In this document: positions 55,942-63,895 of the stretch, in pieces
Position numbering within the stretch: position 1 is the stretch's first letter
Layout: each line of letters opens with the position of its first letter
The notes under the pieces: model-generated
The model's database searches: none
Seen by the model: only the letters and a program-made list of their open reading frames with translations
Told to the model about the DNA's origin: nothing
Made by a program: the position numbers and the translations under genes
Assembly: GCA_035551355.1 (NCBI GenBank)
Contig: DASZNF010000139.1
Location: forward strand, 1-64,000
Length of the DNA stretch: 64,000 nt
Reading direction: 5' to 3'
From: DATATV01 sp035551355
Lineage (GTDB): Bacteria; Actinomycetota; Actinomycetes; Mycobacteriales; Pseudonocardiaceae

Positions 55942-56330
55942 GTCCGGCGGAAGCGAGCCGCGGCCACAATTGCCACGCCCCCGGCCACAATTGCCACGAT
56001 CTGCGCGATCAGTTGTAGCCAGGTGCCCAGAAACGGCCCGAAGCTGCCCGGATTGGTCAGTCGCCCGCCGGTACCGGCCAGAAACAGCCCGGCGGTCAGG
56101 AAGATCGCCACGAGCAGGCCCGCCGCCGGGATCCACCGCCATCTGATCACGGCGATCGCAACGGCGATGACCAGCAGAATGATCGGCCCCGGCGGGAGCT
56201 TCGGGAAGCCGCCGACGCCGGTGGCGAACTCGGTCAGGATGCCGGCCGCGGCCACCAGCAACGACACGACCAGCGTGACCCGAGGCGGCGTGCGCCGGAT
56301 GTCCAGGGTCGAGTAAGAAGTAGTAGTCAT
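55938..56330 (-). CDS. Small membrane protein of unknown function
   Basis: A 130-residue protein with about four helices (VTLVVSLLVAAAGILTEFATGV, IILLVIAVAIAVIRW, WIPAAGLLVAIFLTAGLFL, LQLIAQIVAIVAGGVAIV). Family not recognised. It is translationally coupled to the next membrane protein and divergent from a MarR regulator, with a palindrome covering its start codon, so both are probably regulator targets. Confidence 0.65.
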   Translation of the reverse strand: MTTTSYSTLDIRRTPPRVTLVVSLLVAAAGILTEFATGVGGFPKLPPGPIILLVIAVAIAVIRWRWIPAAGLLVAIFLTAGLFLAGTGGRLTNPGSFGPFLGTWLQLIAQIVAIVAGGVAIVAAARFRRT

Positions 56331-56341
56331 GAATCATTCAT
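56329..56341. promoter_or_regulatory. Putative MarR operator overlapping the divergent start codon
   Basis: ATGAAT-C-ATTCAT is a perfect 13-base palindrome covering the start of the small membrane protein gene, 35 bases before the MarR GTG. TACGAT at 56364-56369 is a good -10 for a leaderless MarR transcript (6 bases before GTG). Confidence 0.55.
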
Positions 56342-56375
56342 ATCACGAACGGTTACGCGATGCTACGATCGTTTT

Positions 56376-56858
56376 GTGGCGGAACATCAACCGGACGGGC
56401 AGCGGCCGTCGTTCGGCGCCGCCTTCCTGCTGGCCCAGTTGGGCGCCCACGCGACCGCGCGCTACGCCGAGCGAGTGGCCACACTGGACTTGAGTCCGGC
56501 CCACACCGGCGCGCTGCGGCGGATCGCCGTCGAACCGGGCCAGAGCCAGCAGGCGCTGGCCGGGCAACTGGGCGTGGTGCCGAGCAAGATCGTGTCCCTT
56601 GTGGACGATCTGGAGTCACGGGATTTGCTGGAACGCAGGCGAAATCCCGCCGACCGCCGCAACTACCAGCTCCACCTGACCGAGCAGGGCGGCAAGGCCC
56701 TGGCCGAGATCCGCGAGATCGCCCAGGCCCACGAACACGACATCACCTCGGGCCTGACCGCCGAGGAACACCAGGAGCTGATCGCGCTGCTCAACAAAGT
56801 CGCCCAGCAGCAAGGCCTCACCCAGGGCGTCCATCCCGGCTACCGCAACCTGCGCTGA
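56376..56858 (+). CDS. MarR-family transcriptional regulator
   Basis: A 160-residue MarR protein: LDLSPAHTGALRRIAVEPGQSQQALAGQLGVVPSKIVSLVDDLESRDLLERRRNPADRRNYQLHLTEQG, with the wing NPADRRNY. The GTG start has no ribosome-binding site but a -10 (TACGAT) just upstream, so it may be leaderless. It is divergent from two small membrane proteins, probably its targets. Confidence 0.9.
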   Translation: MAEHQPDGQRPSFGAAFLLAQLGAHATARYAERVATLDLSPAHTGALRRIAVEPGQSQQALAGQLGVVPSKIVSLVDDLESRDLLERRRNPADRRNYQLHLTEQGGKALAEIREIAQAHEHDITSGLTAEEHQELIALLNKVAQQQGLTQGVHPGYRNLR

Positions 56859-56915
56859 CGGCTCGACCGTGCCGGTCGGCACCGCGAGCGGGCCGGCACC
56901 GCTACGCTTTCGCCA

Positions 56916-57860
56916 ATGCGGGAAATCGCGATCTTCAGTGGCAGTGCCCACCGCGACCTGGCCGACGAGATCTGTGCGCACCTGGGTGTCCCGTTGCATC
57001 CGGCCCGGACCACCCGGTTCGCCAACGACTGCCTGGAAGTGCAGTTGCAGGCCAACTGCCGGGAGCGGGACGTGTTCCTGATCCAGCCGCTGGTCCGGCC
57101 GGTGCAGGACCACCTGGTCGAGCTGCTGCTGATGCTGGACGCGGCCCGGGGCGCGTCCGCCGCGCGCACCACTGTGGTCATGCCGCACTACGCCTACGCC
57201 CGGTCGGACAAGAAGGACGCGCCCCGGATCTCGATCGGCGGCCGGCTGGTGGCCGATCTGATGGTCGCCGCCGGAGCCAGCCGGGCGCTCACCATGACCC
57301 TGCACTCGCCGCAGGTGCACGGATTCTTCAGCGTCCCGGTCGATCATCTGCACGCGCTGCGCGAACTGGCCACGCACTTCCGCCAGTACAGCCTGACCAA
57401 CACCACCGTGGTCTCCCCGGACCTGGGCAACGCCAAGGAAGCCGCGCATTTCGCCCGCCTGTTGGGCGTTCCCGTGGCCGCGGGCGCCAAGCAGCGGTTC
57501 GCCGACGACCGGGTGGTCATCAGCTCGGTGATCGGCGAGATCGCCGGCCGGGACGTCATCGTGCTGGACGACGAGATCGCCAAGGGCAGCACCGTGCTGG
57601 AGCTGCTGGGCCGGCTCCGCGAGCTGGGCGCCCGGTCCATCCGGGTGGCGTGCACGCACGGACTGTTCGCCGGCGGAGCCCTCAAGCGCATCGGCGATCA
57701 GCCCGATGTGCTGGAGATCGTCTGCACCAACACCGTGCCGATCCCCGCCGGGGAACGGACGCCCAAGCTCACCGTGCTGTCCATCGCGCCGGCCTTGGCC
57801 GAGGCCATCCGCCGCATCCACGACGGCGAGTCGGTCAGCGCCCTGTTCGACGAAAACTGA
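56916..57860 (+). CDS. prs: Ribose-phosphate pyrophosphokinase (PRPP synthetase) paralogue
   Basis: A 314-residue protein of the Prs family making PRPP from ribose-5-phosphate and ATP. REIAIFSGSAHRDLADEICAHLGVPL, VVMPHYAYARSDKKDAPRISIGGRLVADLM and TLHSPQVHGFFSVPVDHL are conserved. The PRPP-binding loop is VIVLDDEIAKGSTVLELL rather than the usual VVDDMIDTAGT form, and FANDCLEVQL replaces FADGE. It is probably a secondary paralogue; activity should not be assumed. A TACGCT -10 stands 7 bases before the ATG, suggesting a leaderless mRNA. Confidence 0.85.
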   Translation: MREIAIFSGSAHRDLADEICAHLGVPLHPARTTRFANDCLEVQLQANCRERDVFLIQPLVRPVQDHLVELLLMLDAARGASAARTTVVMPHYAYARSDKKDAPRISIGGRLVADLMVAAGASRALTMTLHSPQVHGFFSVPVDHLHALRELATHFRQYSLTNTTVVSPDLGNAKEAAHFARLLGVPVAAGAKQRFADDRVVISSVIGEIAGRDVIVLDDEIAKGSTVLELLGRLRELGARSIRVACTHGLFAGGALKRIGDQPDVLEIVCTNTVPIPAGERTPKLTVLSIAPALAEAIRRIHDGESVSALFDEN

Positions 57861-57872
57861 TCCGGCGACCGA

Positions 57873-58754
57873 TCAGGACGCGCCGTACACCGGGTCCGCC
57901 GCCGGCGCCTTGGCCAGCAGATCCCGCACCACCGGCCCCAGCTCCCCCGGCGCCCACCGCGCCCCTTTGTCCACTGCGGGCCCGTGGTGCCACCCCGACG
58001 CCACCGACACCTGCCCGCCCTCGACCTCGAACACCCGCCCGGTGACCTCCACCGATTCGGCGCTACCCAGCCAGACCACCAGCGGCGACACGTTTTCCGG
58101 TGCCATGGCGTCGAATCCGTCCGTCGGCGCGGCCATGGTGTCGGCGAAGGTCTCCTCGGTCATCCGGGTGCGCGCGGCGGGCGCGATGGCGTTCACCGTC
58201 ACGCCGTAGCGGGCGAGTTCGGTCGCGGCGACCAGGGTCAGCCCGGCGATCCCGGCCTTGGCCGCCGAGTAGTTGACCTGCCCGACGCTGCCCAAAAGGC
58301 CCGCGCCGGAACTGGTGTTGATCACCCGCGCGTCCACCGGGGCGCCCTGCTTCGCCTGCGCCCGCCAATGTTCCGCGGCATGCCGCAGCGGCGCGAAGTG
58401 GCCCTTGAGGTGCACGCGGATCACCGCGTCCCACTCCGCCTCCTCGGTGGACACCACCATCCGGTCGCGCACGAAGCCTGCGTTGTTGACCAGCACGTCC
58501 AGCCGCCCGAACGAGTCCAGCGCGGTGTCCACCAGCGCCCGCGCCCCGGCCCAGTCGGCGACGTCGGAGGTGTTGGCCACCGCTTTGCCGCCGTCCCCGG
58601 TTATCCGGGCGACGACCTCGTTCACCACTCCCGCGTCCACGTCGTTGACCACCACCGACGCGCCTTCGGCGGCGAACGCCAGCGCGTGCGCCCGGCCGAT
58701 GCCACGCCCCGCGCCGGTCACGATCACCGCTCGGCCCGCGCACAACTCGCCCAT
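57873..58754 (-). CDS. SDR-family oxidoreductase, Rv3548c homologue
   Basis: A 293-residue SDR: VIVTGAGRGIGRAHALAFAAEGASVVVND, NNAGFVRDRMVVSTEEAEWDAVIRVHLKGHFAPLRHAAEHW, and catalytic INTSSGAGLLGSVGQVNYSAAKAG. It resembles hydroxyacyl-CoA dehydrogenases of the MFE-2 type. It follows the next SDR by one base and is part of the KstR2-type HIP (ring C/D) cluster. Exact substrate unknown. Confidence 0.88.
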   Translation of the reverse strand: MGELCAGRAVIVTGAGRGIGRAHALAFAAEGASVVVNDVDAGVVNEVVARITGDGGKAVANTSDVADWAGARALVDTALDSFGRLDVLVNNAGFVRDRMVVSTEEAEWDAVIRVHLKGHFAPLRHAAEHWRAQAKQGAPVDARVINTSSGAGLLGSVGQVNYSAAKAGIAGLTLVAATELARYGVTVNAIAPAARTRMTEETFADTMAAPTDGFDAMAPENVSPLVVWLGSAESVEVTGRVFEVEGGQVSVASGWHHGPAVDKGARWAPGELGPVVRDLLAKAPAADPVYGAS

Positions 58755-58755
58755 G

Positions 58756-59547
58756 TCAACCCTTCGCGTTGTCGGCCGTGCTGGCCGTGAGGAATGCCGG
58801 TAGTTCTCCCCCGCCGTGCACCGCGAGACTCGCCCCGCTGACGTAGGACGCCAGCGGCGAAGCCAGAAACGCCGCGCAGTTGCCCACTTCGCGCGGCTGC
58901 GCCAGCCGCCCCAGCGGCACGGTCGCACCCACCCGGGCCACGCCTTCCGCGTCGCCGTAGTGCATTTCGGCCGTCTCGGTGAGCACCATGCCCACGGTCA
59001 GCGCGTTCACCCGCACCTTGGGCGCCCACTCCACGGCCAGCGACGTGGTCAGGTTGTCCAGTCCGGCCTTGGCCGCGCCGTAGGCCGCGGTGCCCGGGGA
59101 GGGCCGCCGCCCGCTGACGCTGGACACCATCACGATCGACCCGCCGCCGGGCTGCTCCTGCATCACCGCGTTGGCCGCCTGCGCGACCAGCAGCGGGGCC
59201 AGCAGGTTGAGCTCCACGATCTTGCTGTGGAACCGCGGCGAGGCCTCGGCCGCCAGCGCGAACGGCGCGCCACCGGCGTTGTTGACCAGCACGTCCAGCC
59301 CGCCGTGCCGGTCGGTCACGGTGTCCACCAGGCCCTGCACCTGCTCGGGATCGCGCACGTCGCAGCGCACGAACTCGGCGTCGATGCCGGTCTCCGGTTC
59401 GTGCCGCGCACAGGTCACCACGGTGGCGCCCGCGGCGCGGAACGCCTGGCAGATGCCCTTGCCCACGCCACGCGCGCCACCGGTGACCAGGACGGTCGCT
59501 CCGGTCAGGCCGATGTCGGGGGTGAAGGGTTCCGGGTCGGGCAGCAC
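58756..59547 (-). CDS. SDR-family oxidoreductase, Rv3549c homologue
   Basis: A 263-residue SDR: VLVTGGARGVGKGICQAFRAAGATVVTCAR, NNAGGAPFALAAEASP, VSSVSGRRPSPGTAAYGAAKAGLDNLTTSLAVEW. The GTG at 59547 begins VLPDPEPFTPDIGLTG and matches family length. It lies 15 bases from the KstR2-like box, with TACGTT as a possible -10 for a nearly leaderless mRNA. In-frame codons upstream to 59664 overlap echA20 and are not credible. Confidence 0.88.
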   Translation of the reverse strand: MLPDPEPFTPDIGLTGATVLVTGGARGVGKGICQAFRAAGATVVTCARHEPETGIDAEFVRCDVRDPEQVQGLVDTVTDRHGGLDVLVNNAGGAPFALAAEASPRFHSKIVELNLLAPLLVAQAANAVMQEQPGGGSIVMVSSVSGRRPSPGTAAYGAAKAGLDNLTTSLAVEWAPKVRVNALTVGMVLTETAEMHYGDAEGVARVGATVPLGRLAQPREVGNCAAFLASPLASYVSGASLAVHGGGELPAFLTASTADNAKG

Positions 59548-59562
59548 CCTGCTAACGTACCA

Positions 59563-59576
59563 AGCAAGTGCTAGGT
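59563..59576. promoter_or_regulatory. KstR2-like box between the SDR pair and echA20
   Basis: AGCAAGTGCTAGGT matches the KstR2 consensus AnCAAGnnCTTGnT at all defined positions but one (CTAG for CTTG). It lies in the 43-base gap between divergent genes of the HIP pathway. Confidence 0.75.
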
Positions 59577-59590
59577 TTGGAAGGCGGCGC

Positions 59591-60340
59591 ATGGGTATCT
59601 CCAGCAGTCCGGCCGAGTCCGGCGTCGTGGTCGTCAGCATCGACTTCCCCCCGGTCAACGCCATCCCGGTGCAGGGATGGTTCGACCTGGCCGAAGCGGT
59701 GCAGGCGGCCGGCGCCGATCAGCGCACCCACGTGGTGGTGCTGCGAGCCGAGGGCCGCGGTTTCTGTGCCGGGGTCGACCTCAAGGAAATCCAACGCCAG
59801 GAGGGCTACGACGCCCTGGTCGGCGCGAACCGGGGCTGTGCGGCCGCGTTCGGCGCGGTCTACGACTGCGCCGTGCCGGTCATCGCCGCGGTCAACGGCT
59901 TCTGTCTGGGCGGCGGGATCGGCCTGGTCGGCAACGCGGACATCGTGGTGGCCAGCGACGACGCCACCTTCGGTCTGCCCGAAGTGGACCGGGGCGCGCT
60001 GGGCGCGGCCACCCATCTGGCCCGGCTGGTGCCCCAGCACCTGATGCGCGCGCTGTACTACACCGCGCGCTCCATCGACGCGGAAGCCCTGCACCAGCAC
60101 GGTTCCGTGTTCGAGGTGGCGCCAAGGGACAAGCTGGACGAGACCGCGCTGGCGGTGGCGGCCGAGGTGGCCCGCAAGGACACCCGGGTGATCCGCCGGG
60201 CCAAGGAGGCCATCAACGGCATCGATCCCCAGCAGGTGCACCGCAGTTACCGCTTCGAGCAGGGGTTCACCTTCGAACTCAACCTCACCGGCGTCTCGGA
60301 CGGGGCCCGGCAGTCGTTCCTGGACAACGGGGGGAAGTGA
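59591..60340 (+). CDS. echA20: EchA20, ring-D hydrolase of HIP catabolism (crotonase family)
   Basis: A 249-residue crotonase-fold enzyme. EGRGFCAGVDLKEIQRQ supplies the oxyanion hole, and LPEVDRGALGAATHLARLV one acidic residue. In VNGFCLGGGIGLVGNADI the usual first hydratase glutamate is absent, fitting a hydrolase rather than a hydratase. In M. tuberculosis EchA20 opens ring D of HIEC-CoA by retro-Claisen hydrolysis. ATG at 59591 follows GGAAGG. The stop overlaps ipdA (TGATG). Confidence 0.9.
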   Translation: MGISSSPAESGVVVVSIDFPPVNAIPVQGWFDLAEAVQAAGADQRTHVVVLRAEGRGFCAGVDLKEIQRQEGYDALVGANRGCAAAFGAVYDCAVPVIAAVNGFCLGGGIGLVGNADIVVASDDATFGLPEVDRGALGAATHLARLVPQHLMRALYYTARSIDAEALHQHGSVFEVAPRDKLDETALAVAAEVARKDTRVIRRAKEAINGIDPQQVHRSYRFEQGFTFELNLTGVSDGARQSFLDNGGK

Positions 60341-61179
60341 TGCGGGACAAGCGGATGACCGCCGAGGAGGTGGTCGCCGAACTGCGCGACGGGATGACCA
60401 TCGGCATCGGCGGCTGGGGTTCCCGGCGCAAGCCGATGGCGCTGGTGCGGGCGATCCTGCGCTCCCCGCTGCGCGATCTGACCGTGGTCTCCTACGGCGG
60501 ACCGGATGTCGGGTTGTTGTGCGCGGCCGGGAAGGTGCGCACCGTGGTGTTCGGGTTCGTCACATTGGACACGATCCCCTACGACCCGTGGTTCCGGCGG
60601 GCCCGGGAAACCGCGGCGATCTCGGTGCGGGAGTGGGACGAGGGCATGTTCGTGGCCGGGCTGCGGGCGGCCGCACAACGCCTGCCGTTCCTGCCCATCC
60701 GCGCCGGACTGGCCTCCGACGTGCCCCGGTTCGACCCGGAACTGCGCACCGTGCGCTCGCCGTACGCGGACGACGAGGAACTGATCGCCGTGCCCGCCTT
60801 GCGGCTGGACGCGGCGCTGGTGCACCTCAACCGCGCCGACCGGCACGGCAACGCCCAGTACCTTGGCCCCGATCCGTACTTCGACGATCTCTACTGCCTG
60901 GCCGCGGACAAGGCCTACGTCTCCTGCGAAAGCGTTGTGGAGACCGAAGAACTGGCCGGCAAAGCGGTGCAGACCTTGCTGTGCAACCGGATGATGGTGG
61001 ACGGAGTGGTGGAAACCCCTGGCGGCGCGCACTTCACCAGCTGCGTGCCGGACTACGGACGGGACGAGGCGTTCCAGAAGCGCTACGCCGAATCGGCTGC
61101 GGACACCGGCGCCTGGCCGGATTTCGTGGACGAGTTCCTGTCCGGCACCGAATCGGCCTACCAGGCGGCCATCCGATGA
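60340..61179 (+). CDS. ipdA: IpdA, alpha subunit of steroid ring-C hydrolase (CoA-transferase fold)
   Basis: A 279-residue class I CoA-transferase-like subunit. MTAEEVVAELRDGMTIGIGGWGSRRKPMALVRAILRSPLRDLTVVSYGGPDVG and FGFVTLDTIPYDPWFRRARE match IpdA (Rv3551). With IpdB it hydrolyses COCHEA-CoA, opening ring C; the CoA-transferase glutamate chemistry has been repurposed. Start and stop overlap the neighbours by 1 and 4 bases, so the operon is translationally coupled. Confidence 0.93.
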   Translation: MRDKRMTAEEVVAELRDGMTIGIGGWGSRRKPMALVRAILRSPLRDLTVVSYGGPDVGLLCAAGKVRTVVFGFVTLDTIPYDPWFRRARETAAISVREWDEGMFVAGLRAAAQRLPFLPIRAGLASDVPRFDPELRTVRSPYADDEELIAVPALRLDAALVHLNRADRHGNAQYLGPDPYFDDLYCLAADKAYVSCESVVETEELAGKAVQTLLCNRMMVDGVVETPGGAHFTSCVPDYGRDEAFQKRYAESAADTGAWPDFVDEFLSGTESAYQAAIR

Positions 61180-61910
61180 GCCGGGCCGATGTGTGCGTGG
61201 CCGCGTGCGCGGACCTGTTCCGGGACGCGGGCGAGATTCTGGCCAGCCCCATGGGTTTCGTGCCGATGCTGGGCGCCCGGCTGGCCCGGCTGACCTTCGC
61301 GCCGGACCTGGTGCTCTCCGATGGTGAGGCCTACCTGCTGGCCGATGTGCCGCACCCGGGCGAGACCGCGCCGATCGAGGGCTGGTTGCCCTTCGGCAAG
61401 GTGTTCGACGTGGTGGCGGCCGGCACCCGGCATGTGGTGATGGGCGCCAACCAAGTGGACCGGTACGGCAACCAGAACATCTCGGCGATCGGCGAGCACG
61501 CCAAGCCCAAGCGGCAGTTGCTGGGCATGCGCGGCTCCCCCGGCAACACCGCCAACCACCGCACCAGCTACTGGGTGCCCAAGCACTCGACCCGGGTGCT
61601 GGTGCCCGCGGTGGACGTGGTGGCCGGCATCGGCTACGACCGGGCCGCGCAGATCCCGTCGGCGGCCCGGTTTCACGACGTCTACCGCGTGGTTACCAAC
61701 CTCGCGGTACTCGGCTTCGACACCCCCGATCACCGCATGCGACTGGTCTCGGTGCACCCCGGCGTCACCGTCGAGGAAGTCCAGGAGCAGACCGGATTTC
61801 CGTTGGACACCAGCGACGTCGGCCAGACCCGCGAGCCGACCGGGGACGAGCAGGCATTGATCGACACCCGGCTGGACCCGAAAGGCTTGCGGGACAAGGA
61901 GGTCCGGTGA
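61176..61910 (+). CDS. ipdB: IpdB, beta subunit of steroid ring-C hydrolase
   Basis: A 244-residue CoA-transferase beta-type subunit: RADVCVAACADLFRDAGEILASPMGFVPMLGARLARLTFAPDLVLSDGEAYLLAD, VVMGANQVDRYGNQNISAIGEHAKPKRQLLGMRGSPGN and VPAVDVVAGIGYDRAAQI. It matches IpdB (Rv3552) and forms a heterotetramer with IpdA. It overlaps ipdA and ipdC by 4 bases each. Confidence 0.93.
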   Translation: MSRADVCVAACADLFRDAGEILASPMGFVPMLGARLARLTFAPDLVLSDGEAYLLADVPHPGETAPIEGWLPFGKVFDVVAAGTRHVVMGANQVDRYGNQNISAIGEHAKPKRQLLGMRGSPGNTANHRTSYWVPKHSTRVLVPAVDVVAGIGYDRAAQIPSAARFHDVYRVVTNLAVLGFDTPDHRMRLVSVHPGVTVEEVQEQTGFPLDTSDVGQTREPTGDEQALIDTRLDPKGLRDKEVR

Positions 61911-62962
61911 GGACCGCGCTGACCGACCTGGTCGGGGTGCCGCATCCGGTGGTGCAGACCGGCATGGGCTGGGTGGCCGGGCCCCGGCTGGTGTCGGCCA
62001 CCGCGAACGCGGGCGGCCTGGGCATCCTGGCCTCGGCCACCATGAATTTCGCCGAGCTGACCGCGGCGATCGAGGAGACGAAGTCCCGCACCGGCAAGCC
62101 GTTCGGGGTGAACCTGCGGGCCGACGCACCGGACGCGGCCGAGCGGGTGAAGCTGCTGATCGAGCGGGGTGTTCGGGTCGCTTCCTTCGCGCTGGCCCCG
62201 AAACCGGAGTTGATCGCCACGCTGAAGGAGGCGGGCGTGGTGGTGATTCCCTCGATCGGCGCGGCCAAGCACGCCAAGAAGGTAGCCGGCTGGGGCGCGG
62301 ACGCGGTGCTGGTGCAGGGCGGCGAGGGCGGCGGGCACACCGGTGGGGTGGCCACCACCCTGCTGCTGCCCTCGGTGCTGGACGCGGTGGACATTCCGGT
62401 GATCGCGGCCGGCGGTTTCTTCGACGGCCGCGGCCTGGCCGCCGCGCTGGCCTACGGCGCGGCCGGTGTGGCCATGGGCACCCGGTTCCTGCTCACCTCG
62501 GACAGCGCCGTTCCCGAAGCGGTGAAACGCTTCTACCTCACCCACGACCTGGCGGGCACCGTGGTGACCACCCGCGTGGACGGTATGCCGCACCGGGTGC
62601 TGCGCACGGATCTGGTGAACAGCCTGGAACGGTCGGCCGGGCTGCGCGGCTTGCTCAGCGCGGTGGCCAACGCCAACCGGTTCCGCGCGCAGACCGGGTT
62701 GTCGTGGTCCACGTTGGTGCGTCAGGGCTTGCGCCTGCACAAAGAGCACGACTTCACCTGGGCCCAGGTGGTGATGGCCGCGAACACGCCGATGCTGCTG
62801 AAGTCCGGTCTGGTCGAGGGGCGCACGGACGCCGGGGTGCTGGCGTCCGGTCAGGTGGTCGGCCTGCTCGACGATCTGCCCAGCTGCCAGGAACTGATCA
62901 CCGGAATCGTCGGGCAGGCAACGGAAATCCTGGAGAAACTCGGCAAAGTCACAGCCGGCTGA
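61907..62962 (+). CDS. ipdC: IpdC, FMN-dependent reductase of HIP catabolism
   Basis: A 351-residue NPD-type TIM barrel: VPHPVVQTGMGWVAGPRLVSATANAGGLGILASATMNF, VLVQGGEGGGHTGGVATTLLLPSVLDAVDIPVIAAGGFFDGRGLAAALAYGAAGVAMGTRFLLT carries the FMN site. It matches IpdC (Rv3553), which acts on the 5-OH-HIC-CoA step before ring opening. The GTG overlaps the ipdB stop. It converges on map across a 102-base gap without an obvious terminator. Confidence 0.92.
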   Translation: MRTALTDLVGVPHPVVQTGMGWVAGPRLVSATANAGGLGILASATMNFAELTAAIEETKSRTGKPFGVNLRADAPDAAERVKLLIERGVRVASFALAPKPELIATLKEAGVVVIPSIGAAKHAKKVAGWGADAVLVQGGEGGGHTGGVATTLLLPSVLDAVDIPVIAAGGFFDGRGLAAALAYGAAGVAMGTRFLLTSDSAVPEAVKRFYLTHDLAGTVVTTRVDGMPHRVLRTDLVNSLERSAGLRGLLSAVANANRFRAQTGLSWSTLVRQGLRLHKEHDFTWAQVVMAANTPMLLKSGLVEGRTDAGVLASGQVVGLLDDLPSCQELITGIVGQATEILEKLGKVTAG

Positions 62963-63038
62963 ACCAGACCACGCCCGGCTCAGCCCGGCCCGGCCCGGCA
63001 CGTCCGCCGCGGCTCGGCCAACCGCGGCCCGGCGCGGC

Positions 63039-63072
63039 TCGCCGGGTCACTGCGGTTCGCCGGGTCACTGCG
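63039..63072. repeat. Short direct repeat at the 3' end of map
   Basis: TCGCCGGGTCACTGCG occurs at 63039-63054 and 63057-63072. The second copy contains the map stop codon; the first lies just beyond it. Confidence 0.75.
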
Positions 63073-63832
63073 CGGTGAGAATCACCGGGCCGTCGGGCGT
63101 GACCGCGATGGTGTGCTCCACGTGGGCCGCGCGGCTGCCGTCCACCGTGCACAGCGCCCACCCGTCCGGCGCCGTCCGGTAGCGGTCGCGCCCACCGGCC
63201 ATGAACATCGGCTCGATGGCCAGCACCAGCCCGGGCCGCAACCGCATCCCGCGCCCGGCCGGCGCGTCGTTGGGCACGCCCGGGTCCTCGTGCATCTCCC
63301 GGCCCACGCCATGCCCGCCGAAGTCGGCCGGAATCCCGTATCCGGCGGCGCGCCCGATGCTGCCCACCGCGTGCCCGATGTCGCCAAGCCGGTTGCCGAC
63401 CCGGGCCGCGTCGATGCCCGCGGCCAGCGCCTCCTCGGCGTGTTTGATCAGCGTCGCGTCCGCCTCGCGCGGCTGTCCGATGATCATGCTGAACGCGGAG
63501 TCGCCGGCGAAACCGTTCAGCTTGGCGCCGCAGTCCACGCTGAGCAGGTCGCCCTCCCGCAGCCGGTAGTCGTCCGGAATCCCGTGCACCACAACGTCAT
63601 TGACCGACGCGCAGATCACCGCCGGAAACGGCGAGGGCGCGAAGTGCGGCTGGTAGTGCAGGAACGGCGAGGTCGCGCCGGCCTTCCGGATGACCTCGTG
63701 CGCCGCCTCGTCCAGTTCGCGCAGCGACACCCCGACCGCCGCCGCGTCGCGGGCCGCGGCCAGCGCGTTGGCCGTCACCCGCCCGGCTTCGCGCATCAGT
63801 GCCAGCTCAGCGTCCGTCTTCAACTCGACCAT
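63065..63832 (-). CDS. map: Methionine aminopeptidase, type I
   Basis: A 255-residue metalloenzyme removing N-terminal methionine. The metal ligands are visible: SVNDVVVHGIPDDYRLREGDLLSVDCGAKLNGFAGDSAFSM (two Asp), FGGHGVGREMHEDPGVPND (His) and VLAIEPMFMAGG plus VEHTIAVT (two Glu). ATG at 63832 is preceded by GGAGCAGG. A TATAGT -10 lies at 63856-63861. Divergent from an XRE regulator. Confidence 0.96.
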   Translation of the reverse strand: MVELKTDAELALMREAGRVTANALAAARDAAAVGVSLRELDEAAHEVIRKAGATSPFLHYQPHFAPSPFPAVICASVNDVVVHGIPDDYRLREGDLLSVDCGAKLNGFAGDSAFSMIIGQPREADATLIKHAEEALAAGIDAARVGNRLGDIGHAVGSIGRAAGYGIPADFGGHGVGREMHEDPGVPNDAPAGRGMRLRPGLVLAIEPMFMAGGRDRYRTAPDGWALCTVDGSRAAHVEHTIAVTPDGPVILTAQ

Positions 63833-63858
63833 GCCTGCTCCGTTCGACCGGGATAACT

Positions 63859-63868
63859 ATACCGGTAT
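63859..63868. promoter_or_regulatory. Palindrome in the map/XRE divergent promoter
   Basis: ATACCGGTAT is a perfect 10-base palindrome overlapping the minus-strand -10 TATAGT (63861-63856). TAGACT (63883-63888) is a good -10 for a leaderless XRE transcript. The regulator could bind here and control both genes. Confidence 0.5.
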
Positions 63869-63895
63869 TTGTATCACGGCGGTAGACTGGGTCAC

